Of a stretch of 21,791 bases of DNA, positions 14,891-21,791 are shown one piece after another. The notes beneath the pieces were generated by a model. The model saw only the letters and a list, made by a program, of their open reading frames with translations. It was not told where the DNA came from and did no database searches. A program made the translations under genes and the position numbers. The stretch is from a virus, in the IMG/VR virus record IMGVR_UViG_3300020433_000059, positions 1 through 21,791 of that record; one strand, 5' to 3'. The stretch's first letter is position 1, and each line of letters opens with the position of its first letter.

Positions 14891-15706
14891 TTAAAACTCC
14901 AAATCTGATCTGTCTAGTTTTTCGATAATGTCTTGCCTGTAGGCAGGGTCGTTATCATACCTCTTGTCACTCATAGCTGCTACGAGCTCTGCTTGACTTC
15001 TGAATACATCTCTGTTATTCTGTGGTGCTTTACCTTGTATCATCTGTCCGTCGTATCCTACTGCGTTTAAGTACTGGGTTCTGAGTCCACTTACTGCAAA
15101 CTTGATAGCATCAATGCTACCAGTATTGATAATGTGGTCAAAGGCTGTGATAGATTTTTCATCTAGATTCTTACTTGCCCACTTTACCATGTCTGAGTAC
15201 TGTTGATCTCCACCGGCAGAGTTTTTAACTTCATTGATCTGTGATTCTGTCACATCAGACTGTAAGTCTGGAGGTGTAGCTGACCATTCTCCTGTGTTTG
15301 TTACTTCTAGATAAGCATTAACTAAGTCCTGACTGGACATACCGTTAAACTTTTGTAAAGTTTCTGGTGATAGTTTGTTACCATTCTTAAAGTACTCTTC
15401 AGAAGCTTCAGTTATAAGAGAAGCATTATCGGATAAGGATGGCTTATCTTCTGCTGTCTCTTCTTCGACCTGAGTAGATTCAGTATCTTCTTCTTGTTTA
15501 CTACCTAGTTTAGATTCTAATTCTTTGTAGGCTTTCTCAAGGTCTTCTGTTGATTTATATTTACCTGCTAGTAAAGTCTCCTGTTCCGCTTCTAGTTTCT
15601 CACCGACAGCCAGAGAGTCTTGCTCTTCTGGCGTTAGGTTATCGGTGATAGTTTCAGTAGGAACTGATGTATCTACGGTAAATGTTTTGTCTTCTGCTGT
15701 TGCCAT
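14891..15706 (-). CDS. Capsid scaffolding protein (T7 gp9-like)
   Basis: 271 residues, slightly shorter than T7 gp9. It is strongly acidic in the first half (Glu/Asp/Thr-rich, about residues 1-100, including 'Tyr-Lys-Ser-Thr-Glu-Asp-Leu-Glu-Lys-Ala-Tyr-Lys-Glu-Leu-Glu' near 50-65). The C-terminal part is helical with Arg and Lys, as expected for a scaffold whose C-terminus contacts the coat protein. It sits between the portal and, further on, the capsid gene. The start shares a base with the portal stop (TAATG). Scaffold guides procapsid assembly and is lost before maturation. Confidence 0.92.
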   Translation of the reverse strand: MATAEDKTFTVDTSVPTETITDNLTPEEQDSLAVGEKLEAEQETLLAGKYKSTEDLEKAYKELESKLGSKQEEDTESTQVEEETAEDKPSLSDNASLITEASEEYFKNGNKLSPETLQKFNGMSSQDLVNAYLEVTNTGEWSATPPDLQSDVTESQINEVKNSAGGDQQYSDMVKWASKNLDEKSITAFDHIINTGSIDAIKFAVSGLRTQYLNAVGYDGQMIQGKAPQNNRDVFRSQAELVAAMSDKRYDNDPAYRQDIIEKLDRSDLEF

Positions 15707-17316
15707 TACTGTGGTGGTTGATTAGGGTCTCCTTGAGCTTCTGCGAATTGGGCTATCATTTCCTGAGTTACTGCTGACGCTTGATTTGCTAGCTCAGGAT
15801 TTTTAGATGGGTCCATCAGCGGAGTGCCTGCAATTTGACCTGTTTGTTTAACGAGCTCCTGTTGTGCTTGTTGTTGCATCATCATTTGCTTCTCTTGCTC
15901 CATCTGTGCGGGAGTCTTGACTAGGTTAAGAACATCTATACCCTGTGCTGCTGCAAGTCTAGCGACTGCTTCGATTGGGTTGATTAGTTTCATCAAAGCT
16001 TCTGGTCCTATAGTCTGTGCTATGGTAGCTAAGAATCTAGTGAGAGCTTCGTTGTCTTGTCCTCTACCTAATGAGTTAATACCTGCTACGATCTTAGGTC
16101 TTACCGTATCTTTTGGTAGCTTAGGTATCTGATTACTACGCTGTAGTATAAGCATAGTTCTGTTGAGATAAGGTACTAGGAACTCTACTGTTAATAAGCT
16201 GAACAGTCCACCAAGGGATTGCTCTAGCTCTAGCTGTGTAAGTCTTACCTCTTCAGCTGTAACACGTTCTGCCTGTCTGACATTCAGAACCAAGAAGGCT
16301 TCTAGTATTCTTTTCTCTATTGACTGCGACATCTGTGCAGCTGTTGAGAAGTCTGCCGTCTTACCGACTTGGACTACTCCTACGTCTTCGGGTCTACCTT
16401 GTATGATAGCACCATTACCGGCTTTGGATAAGGTCTGTGGTTTGGTAGTAGCTGATGGAGATACAAGAAAGATTACCTTACTTGATACACTCGCACCTTC
16501 TACAAGAGCCTGAGCTAATCCATTGAGACTACGTAAGTCTCCAATAAATTCTTCTACTCTACCTCTTCCGTAGTCCTCTCCGTCTACCGTATTGAATCGA
16601 AGAACTAACCATGGAGAAGCGTTCTTGGGAGCTGTGCTTTGTGTACCGGGTATGACCATGTCGTCTACCTCTTGATGCCACTTCCAACGTCCACTACCTT
16701 CATCCATCTTAACGCAAGTATACACTTCAGCGTCGTCTTCATACGGACCTTGATCGTTATTGTTAGGTCCCTCTGGGGGTTGTATGCCCAGTAGTTTTCG
16801 ACTAATTAATTCCTTAGTCACGATCTCGATAACATTACCGTTACCGTCTCTGTTCACTACGTATCTTTGTAGTGGATAGTGTTTCAAACCATCCTTACCC
16901 ATAAAGATAAGTGCATTGCCAGATACGATTAGATGTTTTAATGCTTGATGTACAACTACTCTATCATTCGATGCAGCTATGTAATCCATTATCAATCTCT
17001 CTATCTTGGAGAAAGATAAGTCTAACTCGGTACGCATGTTAGGGTCGAGAGTCTCGCCAAGCTTGTCATCCCTGACTTGCAACTTAAAGAAACTGGTTTG
17101 CGGTGGTAGTATAGCTAGCATTAGTTTTGCAGCTAGCGTGACAACTGCTTTAGCTCCAACGGAGTGCCAAGGCTGAGTTAGATTTCTCTTGCCTTTGTAG
17201 TTGTCATCTCTGGTTACAAGATAAGGTAAGGTAAGTTCCGAGCACTCAACTGCCATGTCCAGAAACTGAGTTCTGTTAGTTTGTAGTTGGTTGTATCTTT
17301 CCTTAGCCTTATACAT
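15706..17316 (-). CDS. Portal (head-tail connector) protein, T7 gp8-like
   Basis: 536 residues, the same size class as T7 gp8. The dodecameric portal is the DNA entry and exit ring. Visible family features: 'Tyr-Leu-Val-Thr-Arg-Asp' and 'Gln-Pro-Trp-His-Ser-Val-Gly-Ala-Lys' near residues 32-54, 'Met-Leu-Ala-Ile-Leu-Pro-Pro' (67-73), the wing 'Gly-Asn-Ala-Leu-Ile' (about 112-116), and a C-terminal half with 'Glu-Arg-Val-Thr-Ala-Glu-Glu-Val-Arg' (about 355-363). The last 60 residues are Gln- and Met-rich, including a Met-Met-Met-Gln-Gln-Gln run, a low-complexity tail. ATG 17316 shares a base with the upstream stop. Confidence 0.96.
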   Translation of the reverse strand: MYKAKERYNQLQTNRTQFLDMAVECSELTLPYLVTRDDNYKGKRNLTQPWHSVGAKAVVTLAAKLMLAILPPQTSFFKLQVRDDKLGETLDPNMRTELDLSFSKIERLIMDYIAASNDRVVVHQALKHLIVSGNALIFMGKDGLKHYPLQRYVVNRDGNGNVIEIVTKELISRKLLGIQPPEGPNNNDQGPYEDDAEVYTCVKMDEGSGRWKWHQEVDDMVIPGTQSTAPKNASPWLVLRFNTVDGEDYGRGRVEEFIGDLRSLNGLAQALVEGASVSSKVIFLVSPSATTKPQTLSKAGNGAIIQGRPEDVGVVQVGKTADFSTAAQMSQSIEKRILEAFLVLNVRQAERVTAEEVRLTQLELEQSLGGLFSLLTVEFLVPYLNRTMLILQRSNQIPKLPKDTVRPKIVAGINSLGRGQDNEALTRFLATIAQTIGPEALMKLINPIEAVARLAAAQGIDVLNLVKTPAQMEQEKQMMMQQQAQQELVKQTGQIAGTPLMDPSKNPELANQASAVTQEMIAQFAEAQGDPNQPPQ

Positions 17317-17588
17317 TATGGAGTACCTGTATTAACACCACCAGTTCCAGTGCCCATGCCTGTACCAGTATTTATGTTGATTTTAAGAGCGTCAGTACCT
17401 GTCTTCTTGGCAGCACCCTTAGTTTTTGTTGCGGCTGTAGTGCCGTACTCTACTCCGGCTGTCTCCTCTGGGTCAATCAGTTCTTTCTTGCTAGGCAATC
17501 TAGACTGGTTGACTACATCAGGCTGCCTTGGTTGTATTGGAGCCGGTGTAGGCATCGGAGCCGGAGATGGATTTCTAAATAGACACAT
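17316..17588 (-). CDS. Hypothetical small virion-type protein upstream of portal (90 aa)
   Basis: Starts Met-Cys-Leu-Phe-Arg and has a Pro-rich N-terminus, a Lys/Thr/Ala middle and a Gly/Thr-repeat C-terminus after 'Ala-Leu-Lys-Ile-Asn-Ile-Asn'. Position directly before the portal gene and the 'Lys-x-Gly-x-x-x-Leu-(basic)-Ile' followed by a Gly-rich end recall T7 gp7.3/gp6.7, small virion proteins encoded just upstream of the T7 portal. I infer a comparable tail or virion role. It overlaps the previous gene by 14 bases and has only a weak Shine-Dalgarno (AGAAG). Confidence 0.7.
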   Translation of the reverse strand: MCLFRNPSPAPMPTPAPIQPRQPDVVNQSRLPSKKELIDPEETAGVEYGTTAATKTKGAAKKTGTDALKININTGTGMGTGTGGVNTGTP

Positions 17589-17775
17589 TGTCTTCTTCTA
17601 AAATTGATTTTACATATTGTACCACTTCCCATTGTCCGGAGCGATACATAATGGAGGCTATATCCTCCTTGGGGTGGACAGGATACCAAGCAAACTTGGT
17701 TTCCAAATCCTCAACCAATGTCTTTAACTTTTCAGATTGAAAACTAAGCGTATTGAGGGAGGTTTGTATTTGCAT
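17575..17775 (-). CDS. Conserved-looking hypothetical protein (66 aa)
   Basis: Start taken as ATG 17775, because the codon two places upstream is TTG. The gene overlaps the end of nrdB by about 32 bases. It is soluble with a probable helical hairpin: 'Glu-Lys-Leu-Lys-Thr-Leu-Val-Glu-Asp-Leu-Glu-Thr-Lys', then 'Tyr-Pro-Val-His-Pro-Lys-Glu-Asp-Ile-Ala-Ser-Ile-Met-Tyr-Arg-Ser-Gly-Gln' and an acidic C-terminus. The mixed polar and aromatic composition looks like a real folded protein. No family recognised; it does not have a glutaredoxin or thioredoxin Cys pair, so it is not an RNR reductant. Confidence 0.7.
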   Translation of the reverse strand: MQIQTSLNTLSFQSEKLKTLVEDLETKFAWYPVHPKEDIASIMYRSGQWEVVQYVKSILEEDNVSI

Positions 17776-18460
17776 GTTCAAAAAATGCGGGCATACGAGC
17801 TGCTTTGGTGTCAGAAAACTGTGGGGCTTTACCCTGATACATTAACTGATCGCTCGCATCCGCCCAAAATTTTTTCGACAAATATTTATCAGTATTGTTT
17901 TCTTTTAAGGGTTGTAGTACCCATTGTATAGTTGCCTTCCGAAGCTTATCCAAAGAAGAGCTAGGAACAAGACCCAACTCAGCACATACAAGGCTATTTG
18001 TTGCAACGTGGATTTGTTCATCTCTGGAAATGTCAGCTGATACTGTTCTAAGAGCAGCATCACCAAGAAAGCGAAACATAGGTAGTAGAACAAAGAATAC
18101 AGCTCGCTCTGCAACGAGTGCCTTTGTGATAGTGTGGTCAGGGTGGTCAATCCAAGCATCTCTTAACCTCTTTGCTTCCAGTTCGGATTGCATATCAGCA
18201 CCGTGGGCGTCAACAATGAAGCCCAAAGCGAGATCATGTTTAATCTCGTCTTGTACGTTTGACTCAAGAAGTGTCCTCGCCGCTTGCGGGACAGTCCTCT
18301 CCAGTCCCTGAGAAATAAATTCTCCAACTGGTAGCTCCATATGACGTATTGCGAGTGCACGTTTGATGGTTTCTTCAGCACCTTCTTTCAATACTCCTTT
18401 AGTAGGTTGGACTGGTGTCCATGTTCTTTTTCTATTTCTTAATTTTTCGTAGGGGTTCAT
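17744..18460 (-). CDS. nrdB: Class I ribonucleotide reductase beta subunit (divergent)
   Basis: 238 residues, short for NrdB, with a ferritin-like di-metal pattern. A first Glu (probably Glu42 or Glu47), Glu72-x-x-His75, Glu119, and Glu148-x-x-His151 supply the expected six ligands. The residue four after His75, where canonical NrdB has the radical Tyr, is Leu79, and I find no Tyr close by. The C-terminus ends Leu-Pro-Gln-Tyr-Ala, leaving Tyr237 as a candidate for radical transfer to NrdA. It starts inside the nrdA stop (ATGA). This is the kind of overlooked beta subunit recognised in the published reannotation of the P-SSP7 RNR. In older annotations it would be a hypothetical protein. Confidence 0.88.
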   Translation of the reverse strand: MNPYEKLRNRKRTWTPVQPTKGVLKEGAEETIKRALAIRHMELPVGEFISQGLERTVPQAARTLLESNVQDEIKHDLALGFIVDAHGADMQSELEAKRLRDAWIDHPDHTITKALVAERAVFFVLLPMFRFLGDAALRTVSADISRDEQIHVATNSLVCAELGLVPSSSLDKLRKATIQWVLQPLKENNTDKYLSKKFWADASDQLMYQGKAPQFSDTKAARMPAFFEHANTNLPQYA

Positions 18461-19836
18461 TGTTCGCAGTCACATTTAATCTTGTTATCATTTAGTATGT
18501 TGTCCAAGTAACTGTCAATGTCAGTATCTGCTAGTGCTGCGTAAGCGTCAGACTTGTCCTGTACATCACCCATAACTTGGAGAGAATAGTATAAAGAGGT
18601 CTGTGGACTTGCTAGCCACTCCTCTATAAATGCTTCATTGTATTGAACTACATCGCTCCAACTGTTGAAGCTGTAGCCATGAAGCAATCCTGTCCTATCG
18701 AGCATCGTCATGATTTCGTCTGCTACACGCTTGTATGCGTCCCATCCTACTTCACTTGCTATCTCAACGTCTCCGTAGTTTACTTGTTGTACTCCGAACT
18801 CGCCAGAGTCTCTGTCTACGGTCTTAGCTATTGGTGGTGCTATCTCGGGTGTGCATGTAAAGCCGTCTAGGTCTCTACTGCGATAGCTGCAACTGGCAGT
18901 GGGTGCAATAGCGAACGCCCTTACCATATTGTTATTGTGTGCTACTTGTGCCGCTTCAAAAATCGCTCTGTCCAAGGCAACAGCCGCCATACCGGCTTCG
19001 TTGGTTGCACTATGTCCTCTGTTGACAAGACGGAGGGCTTCTCCGAAGTCTCTGTAGCTGATGTTGTATCTTCTGAGGAAGTTGGCAAGACCGAGCACTC
19101 CGAGCCCAACTTGTCTGTCGACTTCTGGGGCAAGGTATTCTCCAGATTCTCCAACGCCTGTCCGACTATGGAGATCGCACAACTCGGACATGCCTGATAC
19201 GAAAGCCTCTTGTAGGTTGTCGAGTGTACAGGAACCGAGATTGACATGCTGTAACAAGCAAGTTCCACGTGAGGGCAAGTATACCTCAAGGCAGACGTTC
19301 CCATAGATACGCTCCCCGGTATTGGGGTCATGTCTGATTTTGTTGAGCCAGACGTCTCCTGATTTGATTCCATAAATTAATGCGTCTCTTGTGTCTTGAT
19401 CTGCAAACGCCCACATCTCGTCATCAATGTCGATGCACCGCTTGACCCAAGGCAGTTCTGATCGGCTTGCAGTTATAAAGTCCACCGCATCTGGGTGGGA
19501 TAGGTCAAGGTGCAATACTATAGCACCATTTTTATAAGCTCCTCCTCTACGTAGTACCTCATTGAAGGCAGAGTAGATTTTACCAAAGCTTACAGGACCA
19601 GTAGCTACTAGCCCTTTCTCATTTGTATGTCCGGCAGGTCTAAGCTTAGACAGGTGGATTGCACAGCCTGCACCATAACGTAGTGCGTGGCTTGCGAATC
19701 TCCAACTAGCTTCGATGCCGTTCGGACCTTCCATGCTATCTTCAACAACGAAGGTCGTGCATGACACAGGTAGTCTTGATGTAGGGTCGTCTATCCAAGA
19801 TTGTACCCGGCCAGTGCGGGAGATTAGTTCTGACAT
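18457..19836 (-). CDS. nrdA: Class I ribonucleotide reductase alpha subunit (short form)
   Basis: 459 residues with no N-terminal ATP cone; the catalytic barrel begins at once. Cys26 and Cys203 are the redox pair. Asn180-x-Cys182-x-Glu184 is the active-site trio. 'Pro-Thr-Ala-Ser-Cys-Ser' (312-317) lies near the substrate phosphate. Tyr416-Tyr417 is the double Tyr that passes the radical from the beta subunit. The C-terminal Cys455-Asp-Cys457 is a redox relay tail. The Tyr pair plus the adjacent beta gene argue for class I, O2-dependent chemistry, not the B12-dependent class II often assigned to this group. It makes dNTPs from host ribonucleotides for phage replication. Start ATG follows the upstream TAA by one base. 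Confidence 0.95.
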   Translation of the reverse strand: MSELISRTGRVQSWIDDPTSRLPVSCTTFVVEDSMEGPNGIEASWRFASHALRYGAGCAIHLSKLRPAGHTNEKGLVATGPVSFGKIYSAFNEVLRRGGAYKNGAIVLHLDLSHPDAVDFITASRSELPWVKRCIDIDDEMWAFADQDTRDALIYGIKSGDVWLNKIRHDPNTGERIYGNVCLEVYLPSRGTCLLQHVNLGSCTLDNLQEAFVSGMSELCDLHSRTGVGESGEYLAPEVDRQVGLGVLGLANFLRRYNISYRDFGEALRLVNRGHSATNEAGMAAVALDRAIFEAAQVAHNNNMVRAFAIAPTASCSYRSRDLDGFTCTPEIAPPIAKTVDRDSGEFGVQQVNYGDVEIASEVGWDAYKRVADEIMTMLDRTGLLHGYSFNSWSDVVQYNEAFIEEWLASPQTSLYYSLQVMGDVQDKSDAYAALADTDIDSYLDNILNDNKIKCDCEQ

Positions 19837-19837
19837 G

Positions 19838-19978
19838 TTACAAAATAATACTGTTTTCTATTAGGTTTTTTAGTGCATTACCTAATGCGAAGTTCTGTCG
19901 CTGTAATGCAAGGAAGAGTGTAATCACGTCTTCCTTTCTGTTATAATTATCTCTTAATTGATCTTCAATCACTCGCAT
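19838..19978 (-). CDS. Small hypothetical protein (46 aa)
   Basis: Start taken as ATG 19978 (Met-Arg-Val-Ile-Glu-Asp-Gln-Leu), because AGGA lies 7 nt upstream. Earlier in-frame Met codons at 19996 and 20056 would lie deeper in the exonuclease gene without such a site. It overlaps the exonuclease end by 14 bases. It appears to be one or two helices: 'Asp-Asn-Tyr-Asn-Arg-Lys-Glu-Asp-Val-Ile-Thr-Leu-Phe-Leu-Ala-Leu-Gln-Arg-Gln-Asn-Phe', which resembles short proteins I associate with this phage group. Function unknown. The nrdA ATG follows its stop by one base. Confidence 0.65.
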   Translation of the reverse strand: MRVIEDQLRDNYNRKEDVITLFLALQRQNFALGNALKNLIENSIIL

Positions 19979-20729
19979 CTTGAAGTCCTGTTCCATCGTC
20001 AATGGTATAGGAAGCTTCCGGTGTCCAGAGTTTGGGTTCTTTTCGTTTGGAATCATAGTCCTCTACTGTAAGTATTCTGGCTAGTCTTGCATTGAGTAAA
20101 GCATCCTCTTCCGTAAGTCCCTTGTCCTCAAATGCTTTAACAACTGTTGTCCAACTGTAGCCTTCTTTATTGAAAAGAGTTTCGGCTCTCTTCACTCCGA
20201 TACCCGGTACACCACTGTAGCCATCGGTCTGATCTCCGGCTAGCGTCTGAATCAAGTGCCACTTAGCACCCTCTTCTGGTGTGATTGTCGTAGTGTCTTC
20301 TAAATTATATAACTTACCCGGTATCTGTCTCATATCTTTATCAGGTGACACGATAATATTACCTGTCACTTTAGTAGCATAGATACCCATGGCATCATCA
20401 GCTTCTAGCTCTGGCATGATACAAACGTCATACTCTATCTTAAGGTTTCGTATGACCCTTTTGTAACCGCAGGGCTTCTTTCTATTTCGATGACCCTTGT
20501 AATCTGGGGAAATTTTTTTCCTAAAATTCTTAGAGTCACTAAAAAACAAAATAGGGCTCCAGAAAGTCCCAAATTGGGCTTTTATCTGGTCTATTTCTCT
20601 TTTTACGGCTGAATAGGCGTCACTAAAGTTTGATGTAACAAATATAACGTCTTCTCCGTAATCTATCTCTGTTTCACAGGCTGCACAGCATTTATATACT
20701 ATGAAGTCTGCATCTATTAGTAAATTCAT
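19965..20729 (-). CDS. T7 gp6-like 5'-3' exonuclease (FEN family)
   Basis: 254 residues, near T7 gp6 in size. Metal-binding acidic residues of the FEN/5'-nuclease fold are visible: Asp6 and Asp8 in 'Leu-Ile-Asp-Ala-Asp', Asp65, Glu107-x-Glu109-x-Asp111-Asp112, Asp130 and Asp132 in 'Ser-Pro-Asp-Lys-Asp', and Asp166/Asp169 before the helix-hairpin-helix 'Val-Pro-Gly-Ile-Gly-Val-Lys' (174-180). In T7 this enzyme removes RNA primers, acts in recombination and degrades host DNA for nucleotide reuse, which fits its position next to the RNR genes. ATG 20729 is 6 nt after the polymerase stop. No truncation seen. Confidence 0.95.
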   Translation of the reverse strand: MNLLIDADFIVYKCCAACETEIDYGEDVIFVTSNFSDAYSAVKREIDQIKAQFGTFWSPILFFSDSKNFRKKISPDYKGHRNRKKPCGYKRVIRNLKIEYDVCIMPELEADDAMGIYATKVTGNIIVSPDKDMRQIPGKLYNLEDTTTITPEEGAKWHLIQTLAGDQTDGYSGVPGIGVKRAETLFNKEGYSWTTVVKAFEDKGLTEEDALLNARLARILTVEDYDSKRKEPKLWTPEASYTIDDGTGLQDASD

Positions 20730-20735
20730 GGTGGT

Positions 20736-21791
20736 TTAGTGTACGTCAGCCCAAGTTTTACCTATCTTAGCTTCAGCTGCGATAGGGCATCTTAGGTTGT
20801 AATATTCGCCTGCCATTTTGGCTGCAAGCTCTAGCCATCTAGCTAATTCTTCACAATCACGAGGGTAACATTCATAGTTCAGCTCGTCATGTATGAAGGA
20901 TAACTGGTGTCCATCAGGTGGTAGGCACTGGTTTATGGTGACCATCCATCTTTTGGCGATCGTCGCTGCGCTTCCCTGTAGGAGGTAATTGAGAAACTTA
21001 TGCCCTTTGTCCACGCCGATACGACGACCGTCGATGGCGTTTGCATAACCTCTTTCACTACGTGTCTTACAAGCCTGTAACAGCTCCGCAAGACCCGGAA
21101 TGGCAGCAACATAAGCTTTACGTATATCGGCTCCCTTTTGTGCAGCGGCTTCTTCGGATAGTAACTTATCAAAGCTCCTCCCTAGTTTGACGTTGCCGGC
21201 CCCGTAAAGGAAGGCATAGGTAACTGTTTTAACTTGTCGACGGGTAATTCCGATTCGATCTGCGTTTGTCTGGTGTATATCTCCTGTTGTAAGGATTTTT
21301 GAATATCGTCCTTTATCGTATCTGGCGAGGTAGTGGGCGAGCATCCTGAGCTCAATACCACTAAGATCGGCAGAGACCAGAACTTTAGTAGGTGTAGCTT
21401 GAAATAGCTCTCTAAATCTTTTGTCACTTGGTACTTGTGCTAAATTTGGTTTTCTGTGTGCACATCGAAATGTGTTGGTGGCGACGGAACAATGGTGGTG
21501 AATCCTGTTACACGTCGTAACAAGCTTCTGCCATGCGTTCACGCCTTCCGAGATCATCCCCAATTTCTTGGTAATATCGAGACATTTCAGAAACAACTGG
21601 GCTGTCTCCGACCCAATATCCTTCAATACAGTCTCGTCTACGACGGGCTTGCCGGTGGCTGTTAGCTGTGTTGGCTTCCAGTTCTCGTGGGTCTTCAGTA
21701 TCCATGCTATGTGGTCTCGTGAGGTGGGGTTAAGTTGTTTAAGTTTTGTAAATGGGCATCCTTGTACGTACCCTTGTGTCCGGTTATTTCG
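20736..21791 (-). CDS. Family A DNA polymerase (T7 gp5-like), partial
   Basis: C-terminal 351 residues; the frame stays open to the window edge, so the exonuclease domain and N-terminus are missing. Residues just inside the edge (Asn-Pro-Thr-Ser-Arg-Asp-His-Ile ... Val-Val-Asp-Glu) align with T7 gp5 before the palm. Motif A is Asp142-Leu-Ser-Gly-Ile-Glu-Leu-Arg; motif B (O-helix) is Arg-Arg-Gln-Val-Lys-x3-Tyr-x3-Tyr-Gly; motif C is His301-Asp-Glu. Four residues after the O-helix Lys is Tyr, as in T7 (Escherichia coli position 762 is Phe). A TTG at 21626 is not the start. It replicates the phage genome, with host thioredoxin as a possible partner by analogy. Confidence 0.97.
   Translation of the reverse strand, partial: RNNRTQGYVQGCPFTKLKQLNPTSRDHIAWILKTHENWKPTQLTATGKPVVDETVLKDIGSETAQLFLKCLDITKKLGMISEGVNAWQKLVTTCNRIHHHCSVATNTFRCAHRKPNLAQVPSDKRFRELFQATPTKVLVSADLSGIELRMLAHYLARYDKGRYSKILTTGDIHQTNADRIGITRRQVKTVTYAFLYGAGNVKLGRSFDKLLSEEAAAQKGADIRKAYVAAIPGLAELLQACKTRSERGYANAIDGRRIGVDKGHKFLNYLLQGSAATIAKRWMVTINQCLPPDGHQLSFIHDELNYECYPRDCEELARWLELAAKMAGEYYNLRCPIAAEAKIGKTWADVH

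Noticed and set aside
17895-18311. 138-residue plus-strand open frame opposite nrdB
   Set aside because: Antisense shadow of a supported gene; no ribosome site and no recognisable features. All other plus-strand open frames were dropped for the same reason.
18942-19373. 143-residue open frame inside nrdA
   Set aside because: It lies in another frame of a gene with clear catalytic motifs, and its composition is Ser/Thr-rich and unlike a folded protein.
18457-19836. Annotation as a class II (B12-dependent) ribonucleotide reductase
   Set aside because: The double Tyr (416-417), the C-terminal Cys pair and an adjacent di-metal beta-like gene all fit class I.
1-21791. CRISPR array, insertion sequence, integrase or terminal repeats
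   Set aside because: I read through for repeated spacers, transposase-like frames and long direct repeats and found none.

Overview
The window is part of the genome of a lytic, T7-like podovirus infecting marine cyanobacteria (Synechococcus or Prochlorococcus), of the kind typified by Prochlorococcus phage P-SSP7. Three things show this. The gene order follows T7 (DNA polymerase, exonuclease, then portal, scaffold, major capsid, tail tube A and B, internal virion proteins). There are host-type photosynthesis genes, psbA and hli. Every supported gene lies on the minus strand, so transcription runs from high to low coordinates. Genes are packed with 1-4 base stop/start overlaps. By eye the DNA is AT-rich, more so at the low-coordinate end; I did not compute it.

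Reading in the direction of transcription: the window opens inside a family A DNA polymerase (20736-21791, 5' end missing). It continues with a T7 gp6-like 5'-3' exonuclease, a small conserved-looking ORF, and the two subunits of a class I ribonucleotide reductase (a short NrdA and a very divergent NrdB). Two small ORFs lead to the portal and scaffold genes. Six small, mostly Lys/Arg-rich ORFs follow (13537-14888). Then comes the auxiliary metabolic block hli - psbA - 2-oxoglutarate/Fe(II) oxygenase.

The 3' end of the oxygenase gene runs into an RNA element that I read as a glutamine-riboswitch-like 'Downstream-peptide' aptamer. It is followed at once by a 17-residue peptide gene and a 44-residue peptide gene. 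A structured, largely non-coding stretch (11274-11433) leads to the major capsid gene. A textbook intrinsic terminator follows it, in the place of T7 Tphi. Tail tube A, tail tube B and the internal virion/ejectosome proteins (gp13-, gp14-, gp15- and gp16-like) fill the rest, and gp16 runs off the low-coordinate edge.

Together the genes supply nucleotides (RNR plus host DNA breakdown by the exonuclease), replicate DNA, keep photosystem II working during infection (D1 and HLIP), build the capsid and tail, and eject DNA. The most interesting stretch is 11274-12270. A 2-oxoglutarate-dependent enzyme overlaps a putative glutamine sensor that controls tiny peptides, all inside the photosynthesis/capsid transcription unit. 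No tRNA, CRISPR array, insertion sequence, integrase or direct terminal repeat was seen.
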